Shown in pieces: positions 10,868 to 21,941 of a DNA stretch of 64,000 nucleotides. The DNA lies in assembly GCF_041146795.1 (NCBI RefSeq), contig NC_135170.1, positions 24,422,033 through 24,486,032 of the forward strand. The letters are read 5' to 3'. The notes beneath the pieces were generated by a model. It had not been told where the DNA came from and searched no databases. It saw only the letters and a program-made list of their open reading frames with translations. Every line of letters begins with the position of its first letter. Position 1 is the first letter of the stretch. The stretch is from Maylandia zebra. Lineage: Eukaryota; Chordata; Actinopteri; Cichliformes; Cichlidae. The position numbers and the translations under genes were made by a program.

Positions 10868-12377
10868 GATGATATTAGGTGGTGAAACTGTCCAGCTGAA
10901 AGATGAGAGGTGCTGTAGTGAGAAGAGAAGAGATACTGAAGCTTATAAAGACACAGAGGAGCAGAAGTAAAAGAGGAGGAGATTCAGCAAAACAGCTTTT
11001 ATTTATAGAAACTAAATTAAGTGATATAAATTACTGATAATTTCATACAGTGAACATAACTCTGAGTTTGATGCAGTCTTGTTTTATTTTGACTGAATTT
11101 TAGTTAAGCACGAGTTAGTGAAATTACTGAACTGTAATGCCAAATGAATTTGTGTAGTCTCATTTTTTTTCAATTTTGTCTTACTGTGGCTTGAAATCAT
11201 ATTCACAATTAGCATGTTTTTGATCAAATTCTAAGAAGCTTGGAAAGAAGATGACCTGGATGACTGAGAACCTTCACAGTTTTTGATCAGACATATGCTA
11301 CAGTACAATAATAATAAAAGCTGATGATGTGAGGCTTTGTGTGTGAATAATGTGTGTGTATTCTGGGGCTTTCTTTATTTAAAGTGAAAATTTAAATGAA
11401 AATAAAAATACAATCAATAAAAATAACAGAACAATGTTTATAAACTAATTGTGTGAGACTCTGGACCAAAAAAAGCACAAGTTGCTAGCTTTGAGTTGCT
11501 ACTAGATATTAGATATTATATTATTAGATATTAGTCATATTTCAATCACTCTGTCTTTATAGGGTGGTGAAAAATTTACATTCATTCATCCCAGAATTGA
11601 AGTGACTGACTTACTATTCATGTTTTGGCGAATGTGAAAAGGTTGTTGTTGTTTTAATTGTTGGGGTGTCCTGTGCACAGGTCTGTGTCATAAAAATGCC
11701 CTAACTGCTTGTCAGAACTGCATAATAAGTGTTATGATGATTCTGCTTTGAGAAATTTGCAAAAATTGACAGAGAAAAACTACAAAATATTATCTGCATA
11801 ATGTGTTGCAGATAATGTAAACCCACCACTTTATCTTGGTGGGTTTATACTGAGTTTGCTTGATCTCTCTGTTATCAGGATGTGGAAGAGTGTCAAAAAG
11901 AAGATGAAGAGAAATAAAAAAGGAAGAAAGAATACCAAACGATAGGAGGGGGGATCACTGTCCCTAAATATTGGATGTGTTTGTGTTTGTGCTTTAAGGC
12001 TCTACACCCCGGGGTTGCTTTGCTTTTGTTTGTGTTGATTGCTATGTGTTATTTTTGCTGTAAATGCACTGTTCTGCTGTTCATATGACAATGTTTAATA
12101 AACTCTGTTCTAAGTCTGTTCTGCTCTTTTCCAGAGAATCAGTATGAGTGATTTGATTTTAATTGGATTCAAAAGCTAGACGTCCACAGCGTTGGTGGGA
12201 TAAGGTTATCATATTGGCTTCAAAATTTGTGACCTGACAAAACCTTTTTCTCCTGTTTAGGTTAGGGAGACAGGTAAGAGGCCAGTATTTTCTTTTGGGT
12301 TTCTCGTTATAGGTAGGTCAGTTCTGTTTCATTTCTAGAGTGTTTTGTTTGTTGTTTTGACCATGCCCATCTTGATG
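10868..12377. other. Intergenic, unassigned
   Basis: No immunoglobulin segment is seen. 11080-11180 resembles 58160-58210, a paralogous flank. From about 11935 the composition changes (a CCCCGGGG patch, an AATAAA near 12096) and looks like part of a retroelement that hosts the hAT copy at 12386, but I could not define its ends. Confidence 0.4.
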
Positions 12378-12385
12378 CTCGCTAC

Positions 12386-13450
12386 TAGTGATGTGTCGGT
12401 CGCGAACGAAATGGCTCTTAGAGCCGGATCTTTGACGTGAACGACGCGAGCCGGCTCCTTATCGCGAGCCGTGGGTTTGTTTTTCTTTCTCTCACCCTCT
12501 CTCTCGCAATTTTTTTCCACTTCACTCCACACGCGAGCCTTGTGCTTTGCACTGGGCAGAGGGGGGAGGGGCGGTAGTTACACTCAGTAGCACAGGAACA
12601 GAGCAGGAGGGAGAGAGAGAAAGAGAGGCAGGGACAACAACGTCACATTAGAAAGGTATAGTAATCATCCACAAGTATTTTCAGTTGCAGATGATAAAGG
12701 ATTCAGAAAGTTTATTCATGCAGGTCCATATGACAGAGAATATGCATCTTCTTTTTGTTTTCATATTATAATTTATATTTAATTGTGTTGTGGTTTGCAG
12801 TGTTTTGTGTTGTTTCCCTTTAAATTTGTTTAAAAGGAAAAAGCTGAAAATTTAAATAGTTAAAAGTTGAAATGTGAATAGTTGATTTTTGTATTATATG
12901 ACTTATTTATTACATTTTATGTGGAGTGAATAAATAAAAGTATATTTACGGTGGCCCCTACAGACAAAGCACATACAAACTTCAAAACACGTACAAAAGA
13001 CAGTGTTGAGCTTTTGTTACCAAAGTACCAACGACCAGATTTGGTGTGTGGTAGTAACAGGTAAATTAACTTTTTTTAAAAAAATTATTTGAATATATAT
13101 GAGTGTTTGTGTATAAATACACAAACCATACACATATGCTTTCAATTGTGTAATTTAAGTGATCTAGGTAGCTCTGTTTTGGAAGTTCAGTTAACGCTAG
13201 AAATGTTTTTTGGAGTTTGTACGTGTTTTGTCTCTAGGGGCCACAGCATATATAAATATATATAAATAAAACCACTTTTTTTACATTAGTAATTCCGTTT
13301 GTGCATAATTTTATATTGTTGTTAATATTAAATTAATTAAAGCAACAAAACAACCTGAAGAGCCGGTTTGGAGCCGAAAGAGCCGGCTCTTTTTAGTGAG
13401 CCGAGCCGAAAGAGCCGGTTCTCTAAAAAGAGCCGGAAATCCCATCACTA
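12386..13450. mobile_element. Non-autonomous hAT element
   Basis: Inverted termini TAGTGATG...CATCACTA, with near-perfect 8-bp target duplications (CTCGCTAC 12378-12385, CTTGCTAC 13451-13458). Both ends carry clustered GAGCCGG/CCGGCTC motifs, the subterminal repeats typical of hAT. No transposase frame is visible in the 1.07 kb. Confidence 0.85.
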
Positions 13451-13458
13451 CTTGCTAC

Positions 13459-13735
13459 CTTTTGAAATTAACAAAATATCTGGTTGTTGTGAAAGCGCAA
13501 CCCTGTGGCAGCATTGGTCTTTCCTTGGGAGATTAGAGCGGGGGCATTATCTTTCCTTTTTTATGTGTTTTGGGGTGTAACATTTCATTTCATAACTGGA
13601 CTCTATTTAGTGTTCCATGGCAGTAAATAAAGTTATGTTTAGGCAAAAATCAAACAGGATTCAGCTAACTGTCTCTGAATGATCGAATGGTAATAACTAA
13701 AAAATTTTCAGTAAACAGCATTTTCATTTTATTTT
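13459..13735. other. Flank of the hAT element
   Basis: Non-coding sequence joining the hAT element to the cluster B 3' region. The part after about 13600 matches 49325-49480 and 59790-59935. Confidence 0.5.
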
Positions 13736-13800
13736 ACAGAGAGCTGATACTTCATTTACATGAGGTTATAACACCTGCAGGTGCATCATGGACATGAAAA
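13736..13800 (-). promoter_or_regulatory. Putative 3' enhancer block of C2
   Basis: An octamer-like ATTTACAT (13754-13761) and CACCTGCAGGTGCA (13772-13785), a perfect palindromic E-box pair. It lies about 0.53 kb 3' of C2. Confidence 0.45.
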
Positions 13801-14315
13801 AACAGAAGAGCAGAGGTTATGCTTCACTAACTGAGTGTGAAGATTCATTTGCAACATTTTAAACCAGTGACACTTGCTCTCTCTGTTACTCAGGAAGAAT
13901 TATTAAATGATGCTCTCTAGTGTTCAAATATTACATAGCGTGTATGTCAGAAAATACTTATGTTTTAACTATGGGAAGAAGATATTTTAAAAAGTGGTGT
14001 GCTTATGAGTGTTTTTTTCCTCTCTGTGCCCCTCTCCAAAATTTAACAGTTCATTTTAATAACCTTAAACTTATGTTGTTTATAATACAGTGACACATTT
14101 TCCCATTTACTCACAAGAAAACACATTTTTTAAATCAATGCTTTTATTAATTTATTGCAAAACACGAATTCCTGAAAATACTTGTCAAAAACCAGCAAAA
14201 GAATACATGACTTAAACCTTTTGCTTTATTCTGATTTCTAACATGTAAAGACTGTAATGAACAAACAGCACAAGCAGTAAAGAAGCAGATTTTAAATGCA
14301 CATTCTGGTCCTCGA

Positions 14316-14638
14316 CTATTCAGTGGGACATTCTGACTTCTTGATGGTTTTCTCTGAAGTCTGTGAGCCCAAAGACACTTTACATGTATAAACCTTATCC
14401 ATGTTCCAGTCTGATGTCTGGATGGTCAGAGAGCTGCTGATTTGGTAAGTCTGGTCTGGTCTCTGAACAGCAGTGCTGGTAGAGATCCCACTGCTCACTG
14501 GACTCCCAGCAGCCAACCAGCTCACATCTGCAAAAGACACAGACTGACTGGACAGACAGACCACAGAAGCTGTGTCGGACTGGAGCTCAGCACTGGATGG
14601 AGGGAAGACTGTCAGGACAGGAGGAGAGAGGCTGGAGC
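14316..14638 (-). CDS. Immunoglobulin light chain constant exon C2
   Basis: A C domain of about 107 residues from GSSLSPPVLT to KKSECPTE and stop. Cysteines lie in MVCLSS-type (here VVCLSS) and YTCKVS contexts, the tryptophan in DVSWLAAG. It differs from C1 at only a few residues (for example a serine instead of proline before FADVSW). The acceptor is ttttcag and the polyadenylation signal lies at 14153-14158. J2 is 0.74 kb upstream. Intact. Confidence 0.92.
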
Positions 14639-14644
14639 CTGAAA

Positions 14645-15374
14645 ATACATGAAGAACATTCAGGAAATTGAAAAATCAAAGGAAATGAAATGAAATAATG
14701 AAAACAGAAGAAATCGAGACATCAATAAGAGTCAATATGGAATAAACATAATATTTGTTATGAAATTAGAAGAAAACAATACTAATGTGATTTGGAAAAA
14801 TATACAGACATAACAACCCAACATATCAATTGATTTTCTTTTTAAGTTTTCCTAAAATAAAATATGACTAGTTACTCTTTAACTTTTCATGTAAGATGTC
14901 GTGAATTTAATTCTGGAGGTTTCTGCATAACATGTCAGTTACTGTGAGCAATTTTCTTTCATTAAAAAAAAAAACTGTACAGCCCGTTTCTAATCACTTA
15001 AAATTAATTTTTAACTTTAGTAACACTGTTAACTACTACTGAAGAAAAAGAAAACAATCTTATATATGTTTTTGAAATGCCAACCCCAATATTAAATAAA
15101 AACACTATGAGAATAATAAGAACAGACGATATCATATTTCACATAATGTTTAGTGAACAACATTTATATAAAAATATACAAATTTGGTTTGACACCTTTT
15201 CAATTTTTTTAATATAAAGAATTCATGTCTCCTGCACATACAACAACCTCAAACTATTTCATGTTGTATAAAATCATAAAAATTATGCAGAACAAGAAAA
15301 ATATTGAACTAAGTAGTCATCAGCAGAGTTTTGCAAAATCTCTCTTGTTTTATGATCAGTTAAAAAGCACTTAC
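14645..15374 (-). other. J2-C2 intron
   Basis: AT-rich intron, colinear with the introns at 50400-51080 and 60862-61544. No gene is seen. Confidence 0.75.
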
Positions 15375-15408
15375 TTGTCACAATCAGCTTGGTGCCTTGT
15401 CCGAATAC
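15375..15408 (-). CDS. Immunoglobulin light chain J segment J2
   Basis: Encodes VFGQGTKLIVT with donor ACAA|GTAAG, so the last base differs from J1. It serves C2. Confidence 0.93.
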
Positions 15409-15447
15409 CACAGTGATTCAGTTTGTATACATGGCTGTACAAAAACC
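15409..15447 (-). other. 23-RSS of J2
   Basis: Nonamer GGTTTTTGT (15439-15447), 23-bp spacer, heptamer CACTGTG (15409-15415). Identical in layout to J1. Confidence 0.9.
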
Positions 15448-15689
15448 TCCTGACTGTCACTGATGAGGGGAGAGGAACTGAAACATCCTGTAGAGACCAA
15501 CTTTCATTGTCAACATCTCATTCACTTCATCTGTTTGTATTTTATAACTGCATTTCTCTGTGTGTAGTCATGTTTATTCCTTCTTGTCACTTGTTTTGTG
15601 TAAGACTTAATTAAGTACTCATTACTGATCTGAATTAAACAGAGATTCACTGTCTCTCAATGAGATTTTGTTTAGTCTGGTTCACTATG

Positions 15690-15960
15690 ACGGAGCATTT
15701 TTGGGAGAGTCTTCCCATGTCTGACAGGAACTCACTGCAGAGTCTCCTGTCTCTGCATGATTGATAAAAGACTGCAAATCAGTGTTTGGTCAGGATTTAG
15801 ATATTAATGTGTCTGAGGAGAATCCTGCTGAAAATGCAGTTGACCTGTGAGAATGATGAAATCTCAGAAATGAGGAGAAGAACCAGGAACCTGTTTGTAC
15901 CAGCCGACATAAAAGCTTTCAGCTTTTTTTAATGTTGTATTTGAGCCGGTTAAAGGTTTT
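15690..15960 (-). pseudogene. V4 pseudogene adjacent to J2
   Basis: A degenerate V exon retains the CDR3-FR3 region (CAGAGTCTCCTGTCTCTG on the plus strand), part of CDR2 and an FR2-like stretch. It has frame disruptions, no usable nonamer and no leader. Its equivalents lie in the same place next to J4 and J5. Confidence 0.75.
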
Positions 15961-16094
15961 TAAAAAAAGGATTTTAATAAATGAGCAATCCAATGTTTAA
16001 TAAAACATTATCTGGAGGTTGTATGTTACTCTGCATTTTCTTGATTGGACTATACTCAAGTGAATGAGTCTAAGAAAGCATATGTACTGCCAAG

Positions 16095-16353
16095 AGGTTT
16101 GTAACACATTGTGATAAGTACAGTGTCTTCTATTTCTGCGAACTTGATAGTTAAATGATAATTAACGTTTGATGAGGACGTAGAGTTGAATCTTTCTGAG
16201 GAGAATCTTGTTTCAAAGCTTTTGAGCTGTCAGAATGGAGAAATCTTAGAACATACAGATGATCTTCTCTAGGAACTTGTTTATACAGCTAATAGAATTC
16301 CTATCATCTCTCTCAATGTTGCAGTTGTGAACAGCTTGTTGAAAACTTTGTAC
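16095..16353 (-). pseudogene. V5 pseudogene, 3' half
   Basis: A family-1 V remnant with recognisable FR3, FR2 and FR1 but many differences and a decayed RSS. It is interrupted on its 5' side by the solo LTR at 16359, and its paralogue at 51780-52030 lacks that LTR. Confidence 0.7.
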
Positions 16354-16358
16354 TTAAG

Positions 16359-16702
16359 TGTTAGGTTTTGTATTGTTGATTGTCATTTATGCTTAGAAAT
16401 ATTTAACCATATATGCTTAGAAGTATATAATCATTTGTAGATTGAAAGAATGTCTCATCCTAGGAGGTCTGTAACAACTCTGTGTAGCATGAAGAGGGGG
16501 GTGCGTTCACTCCTCTACAGAGTGTTCTGGCATAGATCACACACCTCCTAGGAGAGGTCGTATCTTCTCTTGTTGATATATGGCATAGCAAACACACGTA
16601 TATCTGTTTAAGTATAAGAGCCTTTTGTTCAGATGGACCCGCTAGACTCCTGGCACCAGCTTTGGGGAGTCTTCACAGGGTCACATCTTGACCTCACACA
16701 AG

Positions 16703-16779
<77 letters not shown>

Positions 16780-17033
16780 GGCAAGGTACTCTTTGTGTGT
16801 ATGTAGACGTCATATGTTAATGAACCTATGCATATTCATGTAACCTCAATAAAAGAGCAGTGTTACGGGAGAACGGACGAGAGCAACTGGGGTCAAGCGA
16901 AGGAACGGCGTTTGTCCGGTTCTCTCCCGTGCACGAGAAACATGAAGAACTTTGCCTACTTCGTGGCTTGCTTGCTGTGTAATTATATTGTCTTCAACGT
17001 TCCAGCGAATAGGTTCAAGCTACAAACCTATCA
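16359..17033 (+). mobile_element. Solo LTR with matching empty site (fossil)
   Basis: Begins TGTTAGG and ends near CCTATCA, with a 5-bp target duplication TTAAG (16354-16358, 17034-17038). It contains an AATAAA (near 16848) and a long (CA)n tract. The paralogue near 52026 reads 'gtacttaagtacag' without interruption, an exact empty site. A relative lies at 62592-63194. Confidence 0.88.
16704..16777. repeat. (CA)n microsatellite
   Basis: An uninterrupted CA dinucleotide run of about 36 units inside the solo LTR. The related LTR at 62592 has a shorter run near 62928. Confidence 0.95.
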
Positions 17034-17059
17034 TTAAGTACAGTAAGTAAGTATTTGTA

Positions 17060-17387
17060 CTTGGTTACTTCCCACCTCTGGGGACAGAAAACCTGTTCCA
17101 ACGCCAAGTGAGCTGCCAGAATGACAAACTGAGGAACCCCTCCAGGAACCTGTTTAGACCATCTAACATAATTGAACCATATTGCAACTGAGAACAACTT
17201 CTTGACCTGGAGAAACCTTGTGGACAGCAGGTATCTGGATAAACACTTCCGCTGCATTAACATGTGCCAACAAACACAGAAAGAACATGAGTGAAATGTC
17301 TTTCTCCAAAACGATGGGCTATGAAACAGATGAGAAGAACGTCTTACACTTTAGAGAAGTGATGAGAGAGCAGACAGACCCCAGCAT
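17060..17387 (-). pseudogene. V6 pseudogene, 5' half with leader
   Basis: The leader exon (17348-17387, MLGSVCSLITSLK) and the first half of a family-1 V are present, but the V exon breaks off in CDR2. The acceptor AG has become AC (plus strand 'catgtgcc' where other copies read 'catctgcc'), and the FR1-FR2 frame is disrupted. The paralogue is at 52065-52380. Confidence 0.8.
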
Positions 17388-17871
17388 GTTGTCAGGATGA
17401 GGTGTAAATATCCTTTAATATTCAGCTGCAACTTTATCAGTATCTGTTTAGGTTGATTAATGTGATTTACTGCAGCTAGAATGTGACAGTTATCAGAGTT
17501 TTAGGAAACCGTTTGTCAAATTGCTGTTATTTAAAAACACACACACATAATAGGTTTAATTGTGTTAGATGCACATAATTTAAAATGCACATAATTGTGT
17601 ACATATATATGGCAATTTGTGTTGTTGGTGGTCATTATACTCCTCGATATTTTATACTTTCAGTGATGAATGTAAAAATATATCAAAACAAGTAATTCAG
17701 TATTTATTAGCAGACTGTCTGAAGTGGATGAGTTTTCATTGATGAACATTAAAATCAAAAATAACAATAAACACACTATTTGAAGGTGGTGGGTTTACAC
17801 TGAGTTTGCTGAATGGGTCTTTTGTCAGCATGTGAAAAAAGAGCATCAAAAAGCAGAAGTATCAGTGAGGA
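17388..17871. other. Intergenic between V6 pseudogene and V7
   Basis: Non-coding DNA, colinear with 52381-52960. Copy B lacks about 80 bp that copy D has (near 52440-52510). Confidence 0.6.
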
Positions 17872-17899
17872 GGTTTTTGTCACAGTGTAAATCACTGTG
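17872..17899 (-). other. 12-RSS of V7
   Basis: Heptamer CACAGTG (17893-17899), spacer of 12, nonamer ACAAAAACC (17872-17880). Confidence 0.9.
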
Positions 17900-18362
17900 A
17901 TACGTACTCTCTCACAGAGCTGTCCCATGTCTTACAGTAATAGACTGCAGAGTCTCTCTCCTCCACATTTTTGATGATCAAACGATAATCTTTTGTTGAC
18001 TGATGAGAGGATGTGAATTTTGGAGAGGAGAACCCAGAGCCATAGCCTGGAGAACTAGAGCTATGATGAAAATACAGCACAAACTGAGGAACTCCTCCTG
18101 GAATCTGTTTATACCAATAGACAGTGTTAGTAACAGTCCCCAGGTTACAGTCCATGGTGGCTGTCTCTCCTTTCCTCACTGATAAAACAGGAGGTTTCTG
18201 TGTCAGCACCGTCACACCACTCACACCTGCAAACATCAAGAAGACATGGAGTCAAGAGAAACACAAGCACATATGAATCCAACAAATAACTACTAATCTA
18301 AAGTATAAATGAGGTTCCATACATGTTAGAGCAGTGATGAGAGCACAGAGAGTCACCAGCAT
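17900..18362 (-). CDS. Immunoglobulin light chain V segment V7
   Basis: Leader exon 18323-18362 (MLVTLCALITALT, donor GTATGG) and V exon 17900-18226 (acceptor tgcag). The mature part starts VSGVTVLTQKPPV. Key residues are the cysteine in TMDCNLG, tryptophan in VYWYKQIPGG, GSGFSSPKF after a long CDR2, and the cysteine in AVYYCKTWDSS. The frame is intact and representative of V family 2. A TATA-like ATATTTAAT lies near 18440. Its duplicate is V17. Confidence 0.9.
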
Positions 18363-18624
18363 GTTGTCAGTGTGTGTTGAGACCTGTGACCTAGAAAGAG
18401 GGCACTGCTTCTGTAGGAGGAGAGGAGGTGTGAACCATTAAATATGTGACAGAAACTCAGAGAGACTGACAGGAGGAGGAGCTAAATCTGCGTAGTTTGC
18501 GATGTTTGGGTAATTTATGTTCAGTGGAGGGTAATTCTGTTTTTGTATTAATAAATATTGGTGATTGTGATGTCTCCCTCCTCTCCCTTAAAATTGTGCT
18601 ACTGCATTTTATTATGAAAAATTG

Positions 18625-18830
18625 TTTGCTATGTCTCCTGGGTGAGGTGTTCCAGGCATGTCTGACTGGGAGGATTCCCCGGGGCAGACCCCGCATATGC
18701 ATATCTCTCGGCTGGCCTCAGAACAGCTTGATGTTCCCCCAGAGAAGCTGGAGGAGGTCTGGGATCCTCTGCTTAGGCTGCTGCCCCCGCGACCCAGCCT
18801 CGGAAAAGTGGAAGAAGATGTATGTATGGA
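18625..18830 (+). mobile_element. LINE 3' end fragment (Rex/RTE-type)
   Basis: Contains the familiar fish LINE tail: a ggtgaggtgttcc start, a ctctcggctggcct centre, gctgctgcccccgcgaccc and a GGATGG-rich end. The C-terminal residues are out of frame in places. It is duplicated at 53714-53915, so it predates the B/D duplication. Confidence 0.75.
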
Positions 18831-19149
18831 AGGATGGTTGCTATGTCCTTCAGGTTTATTACTGATGCTTTTACCATTACCAGTTTTTATGTTTGGACAA
18901 AAAAAAAAAAAAGATCAGAATCCCGCTAACCCTTACAGTTACCTGTTATAATTACATAATCAACAACCTTGAAATGTATGAACTTCTCTGGAAATTCACA
19001 TGAAACTGGAGTGTTTAGGATTAGGAGAACATTTGATAAAATGTTACGCCATTTATGAATATTGAACAACTGAATAAAGAGTTCAAAAAATAATAATTTT
19101 AGTACTAGAACTGTGTGGGCTCCTTTTTTGTTTCAAAGTTGAGCCACAT

Positions 19150-19300
19150 GAGTTTTGTGGTATTTCTCACAAATGAAATCACTGTGATACAGCCGTTTTG
19201 ATATAGTTCCCCTGATTCACAAAAACAAATAGCAGTGTCGCTCATCTACATCTTGAGAGTTAAACACAACAATTAGAGGACTGACTAATTTGCGTTTACC
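19150..19300 (-). pseudogene. V relic
   Basis: An RSS-like CACAGTG heptamer region (plus 'aatcactgtgatac' near 19180) is followed by a decayed V end. No frame survives. The duplicate is near 54250-54390. Confidence 0.45.
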
Positions 19301-19494
19301 AAAACATTTTGGTTTTAGACACTCAAATTCATTTTTGTATTATTTTATTTTGTTCTACAATTAATGGTTGGAAATGTTAACTCTTCAGAATTCATAAAAG
19401 CTGTAGTGTCACTCAGTTGTGTTTTGTTTGTTTTTTGTCTCAGTATTCATGATTGTGTTATGTTCTACGCAATAGAGTCTATGTTTCAGTGCAG

Positions 19495-19660
19495 TACAAT
19501 GCTTACCCTCCTCCTTTTAACTCTAAATCCATGTCTAAGGATGATGTGGAATTTAGTCAGGCTGATGAGAATCCTGTTACAAAGTAAAGTGAATTGTCCT
19601 CATTTAAAAACTCTCCATCAGCTCCATCAGAGATTTGAACCATTACAGGCAGTTCCTTGA
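19495..19660 (-). pseudogene. V relic (FR3 region)
   Basis: A short FR3-like patch resembles GTGF/DRF coding DNA ('gagaatcctgttacaaag'). It is decayed and also present near 54560-54700. Confidence 0.35.
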
Positions 19661-19854
19661 ACAATTTTAGTTCAAATGCAAATGTCCTTATCGTCACACA
19701 TCACACATTTTCTTCTTTTCTTACATTTAATGATGCTGAATCTATGTTTATAACTATTTAAGAGTTGAGTCTGGTGTCTAAATTTATATTACTTATACGT
19801 ACATGCATACAATGTAGGTCTGCTTTTTGTATATGATTTTGCATATGAGTAGTT

Positions 19855-19932
19855 ATTGACTGACAGCTGGGATAGGCTCCAGCGCCCCCCGCAACCCTGA
19901 AAAGGATAAGCGGAAGCGGATGGATGGATGAA
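19855..19932 (+). mobile_element. Short LINE tail
   Basis: The motif 'ggataggctccagcgccccc...ggataagcggaagcgga' with ATGG repeats is a common fish LINE 3' end. The duplicate lies at 54926-55010. Confidence 0.7.
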
Positions 19933-20115
19933 TATGGATTTTCCCCAGTTTGCTTTGTTCATGATTTCAATGATAAATATTAAAAAAAAATGAACAAACA
20001 AATAACACACTATTTGAAGGTTTGTTTGTTAGAGGTGTCTTTTACCAGGTTGTGAAAGAGTCTTTAAAAGCAGAAGTATCAGTGTGGAGGTTTTGTCACA
20101 GTGTGAATCCCTGTG

Positions 20116-20560
20116 ATGCCCCACTGTTAGCAGAGCTGTCCCATGTCTTACAGTAATAGACTGTGAGTCTCCTGTCTCTGCCTGATTAATTATGAACTAG
20201 GAATCAATGTTTGATGAGGATTTAGAGTTGAATCCGTCAGAGGAGAATCCTGTTCCAAATTCAAGTGAGCTGCCAGAATAGTGAAAACTTTCTGAGGAAC
20301 CCCTCCAGGAACTTGTTTATACCAGTTAACATAATTCCCATCATATCTCTCTACGTTGCAGCTGAGAACAGCTTGTTGACCTGGAGAAACTGTGTGGACA
20401 GCAGGTGTTTGGGTCAATACGATCACTGCATCAACATCTGCCAAGAAACCGAGAAAAAAAAATGAGTGAAAGATTTACCTAAAAATATACAGATTTTAAA
20501 ATCAATAAGAACATCTTACACGTCAGAGCAGAGATGAGAGCACAGAGGGTCCCCAGCACT
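20116..20560 (-). pseudogene. V9 pseudogene
   Basis: The V exon 20116-20437 keeps VIVLTQTPAV, LSCNVERY and VNWYKQVPGG but then loses frame in FR2/CDR2. The heptamer is CACAGGG instead of CACAGTG (20109-20115), the nonamer has lost a T, and the leader (about 20520-20560) lacks its ATG. The duplicate is V18 pseudogene. Confidence 0.85.
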
Positions 20561-20599
20561 ATGATAGTAGGTGGAGAAACTGATCCTGAAAGATGAGAG

Positions 20600-20962
20600 G
20601 GGCTGTAGTGAGAAGAGAAGAGATACTGAAGCTTATAAAGACAGAGGAGCAGAACTGAAAGAGGAGGAGATTCAGAAAAACAGCTTGTTTATGAAAGACT
20701 AAATTACTGATATTAATAATTCATAATTTCATACAGTGAACATTGTCATTATATGAGCATTATTGTTTCAAACTCAATGATATCATATAATTTTCTTTGA
20801 ATTTGCTCTACAAAAACTAATATAATGACTTAATCAGTGTATATGTCACAGTACTGGGTCTGCGACTCAGTATTTGTCTTTCAGGTTTTAGATTTATAAT
20901 CTATATATAATATAATATATAATATATAATATATAATAAGATTATAATATATAATCTATAAT
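20600..20962. other. Flank of V9 pseudogene with empty Tc1 site
   Basis: Non-coding. At about 20846-20856 the reading 'tcagtgtatatgtcacag' is the uninterrupted form of the site that carries Tc1 at 55909-57512. It is followed by about 60 bp of an LTR-like sequence (also at 57518) and an AT-rich stretch. Confidence 0.7.
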
Positions 20963-21913
20963 GGAGTTATTTCGATCTCAACTGTATTTACACTTAGTGT
21001 AGTAAATCACACCTTCAGTGTTACTAGTTCATGGTCATATTTTAAAGACCTGACTTACATAAATAATGTTATTGAAAAAAGGTAAAAGAATGAAATCTCT
21101 AGTGTTCTTGTCTTCAATTTTCTAGATTTACTTTCTGGCTTATAAACGTCTAACATGAAGGTTCATTATATGGTACTAAATCTGTCTGAACTATTTTAAA
21201 CACCCAGATAGAGATGGATATCTTTCTTAGCAGCACCTTTGTTCTTGGCACACTTCAGCTTCTAGTTGTTTCTTGTTAATGAGGGAAATGAGGGAAAACC
21301 AACTAGAAAGGTTAAAAAAAATGTTATTTCATTTTCAAAAGCAAAAACATCAACATTTATATATGTAACCATGTCAAAATCAGAACATGTACACATTAAA
21401 TATAAATGTGTGTACAATTAAGACAAACATCATAAACACATCTCTAAATAAAATGAGAATTTGCTTCTCCATTTAAAAATGTGTTTTTGATGAATCCAGT
21501 GTATATTTCTATTGAGTCGTTCTTTCTGACAGATAGAATCTGGTTACTGTCACATTTACTGCAGCTGGAATATAACAATTAAACAATTACAACCATGAAA
21601 GAGCTGAGAGAAGTCTATAATTTTTTTATTATTTAAAAATAACTTGCAAAAACATAAAATACCGTATGTTGGATAGTTTGGTTTATGTGTTTTTACATAT
21701 TATAATTTGGGCCAATATTAGTAAATGAGATGTATTTTTCGGTACTTTTCTTTTTATACTTTTAATAATCAAGGTTAAAATGAATAAAAAAACACCAACA
21801 ACATTCCAGTGTTTAAAAACACAGTCTAAAGATAGTGGGTTACACTTAGTTCACTGGATATATATATTATCTGCATATGAAAGCGTTTCTAAAAGCAGAA
21901 GTAATACTGAGGA

Positions 21914-21941
21914 GGTTTTTGTCACAGCCTGAATCACTGTG
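21914..21941 (-). other. 12-RSS of V10
   Basis: Heptamer CACAGTG (21935-21941), 12-bp spacer, nonamer ACAAAAACC (21914-21922). Confidence 0.9.

Noticed and set aside
16704-16777. Z-DNA or recombination hotspot at the CA run
   Set aside because: The tract is a normal microsatellite inside an LTR; no evidence links it to the duplications.
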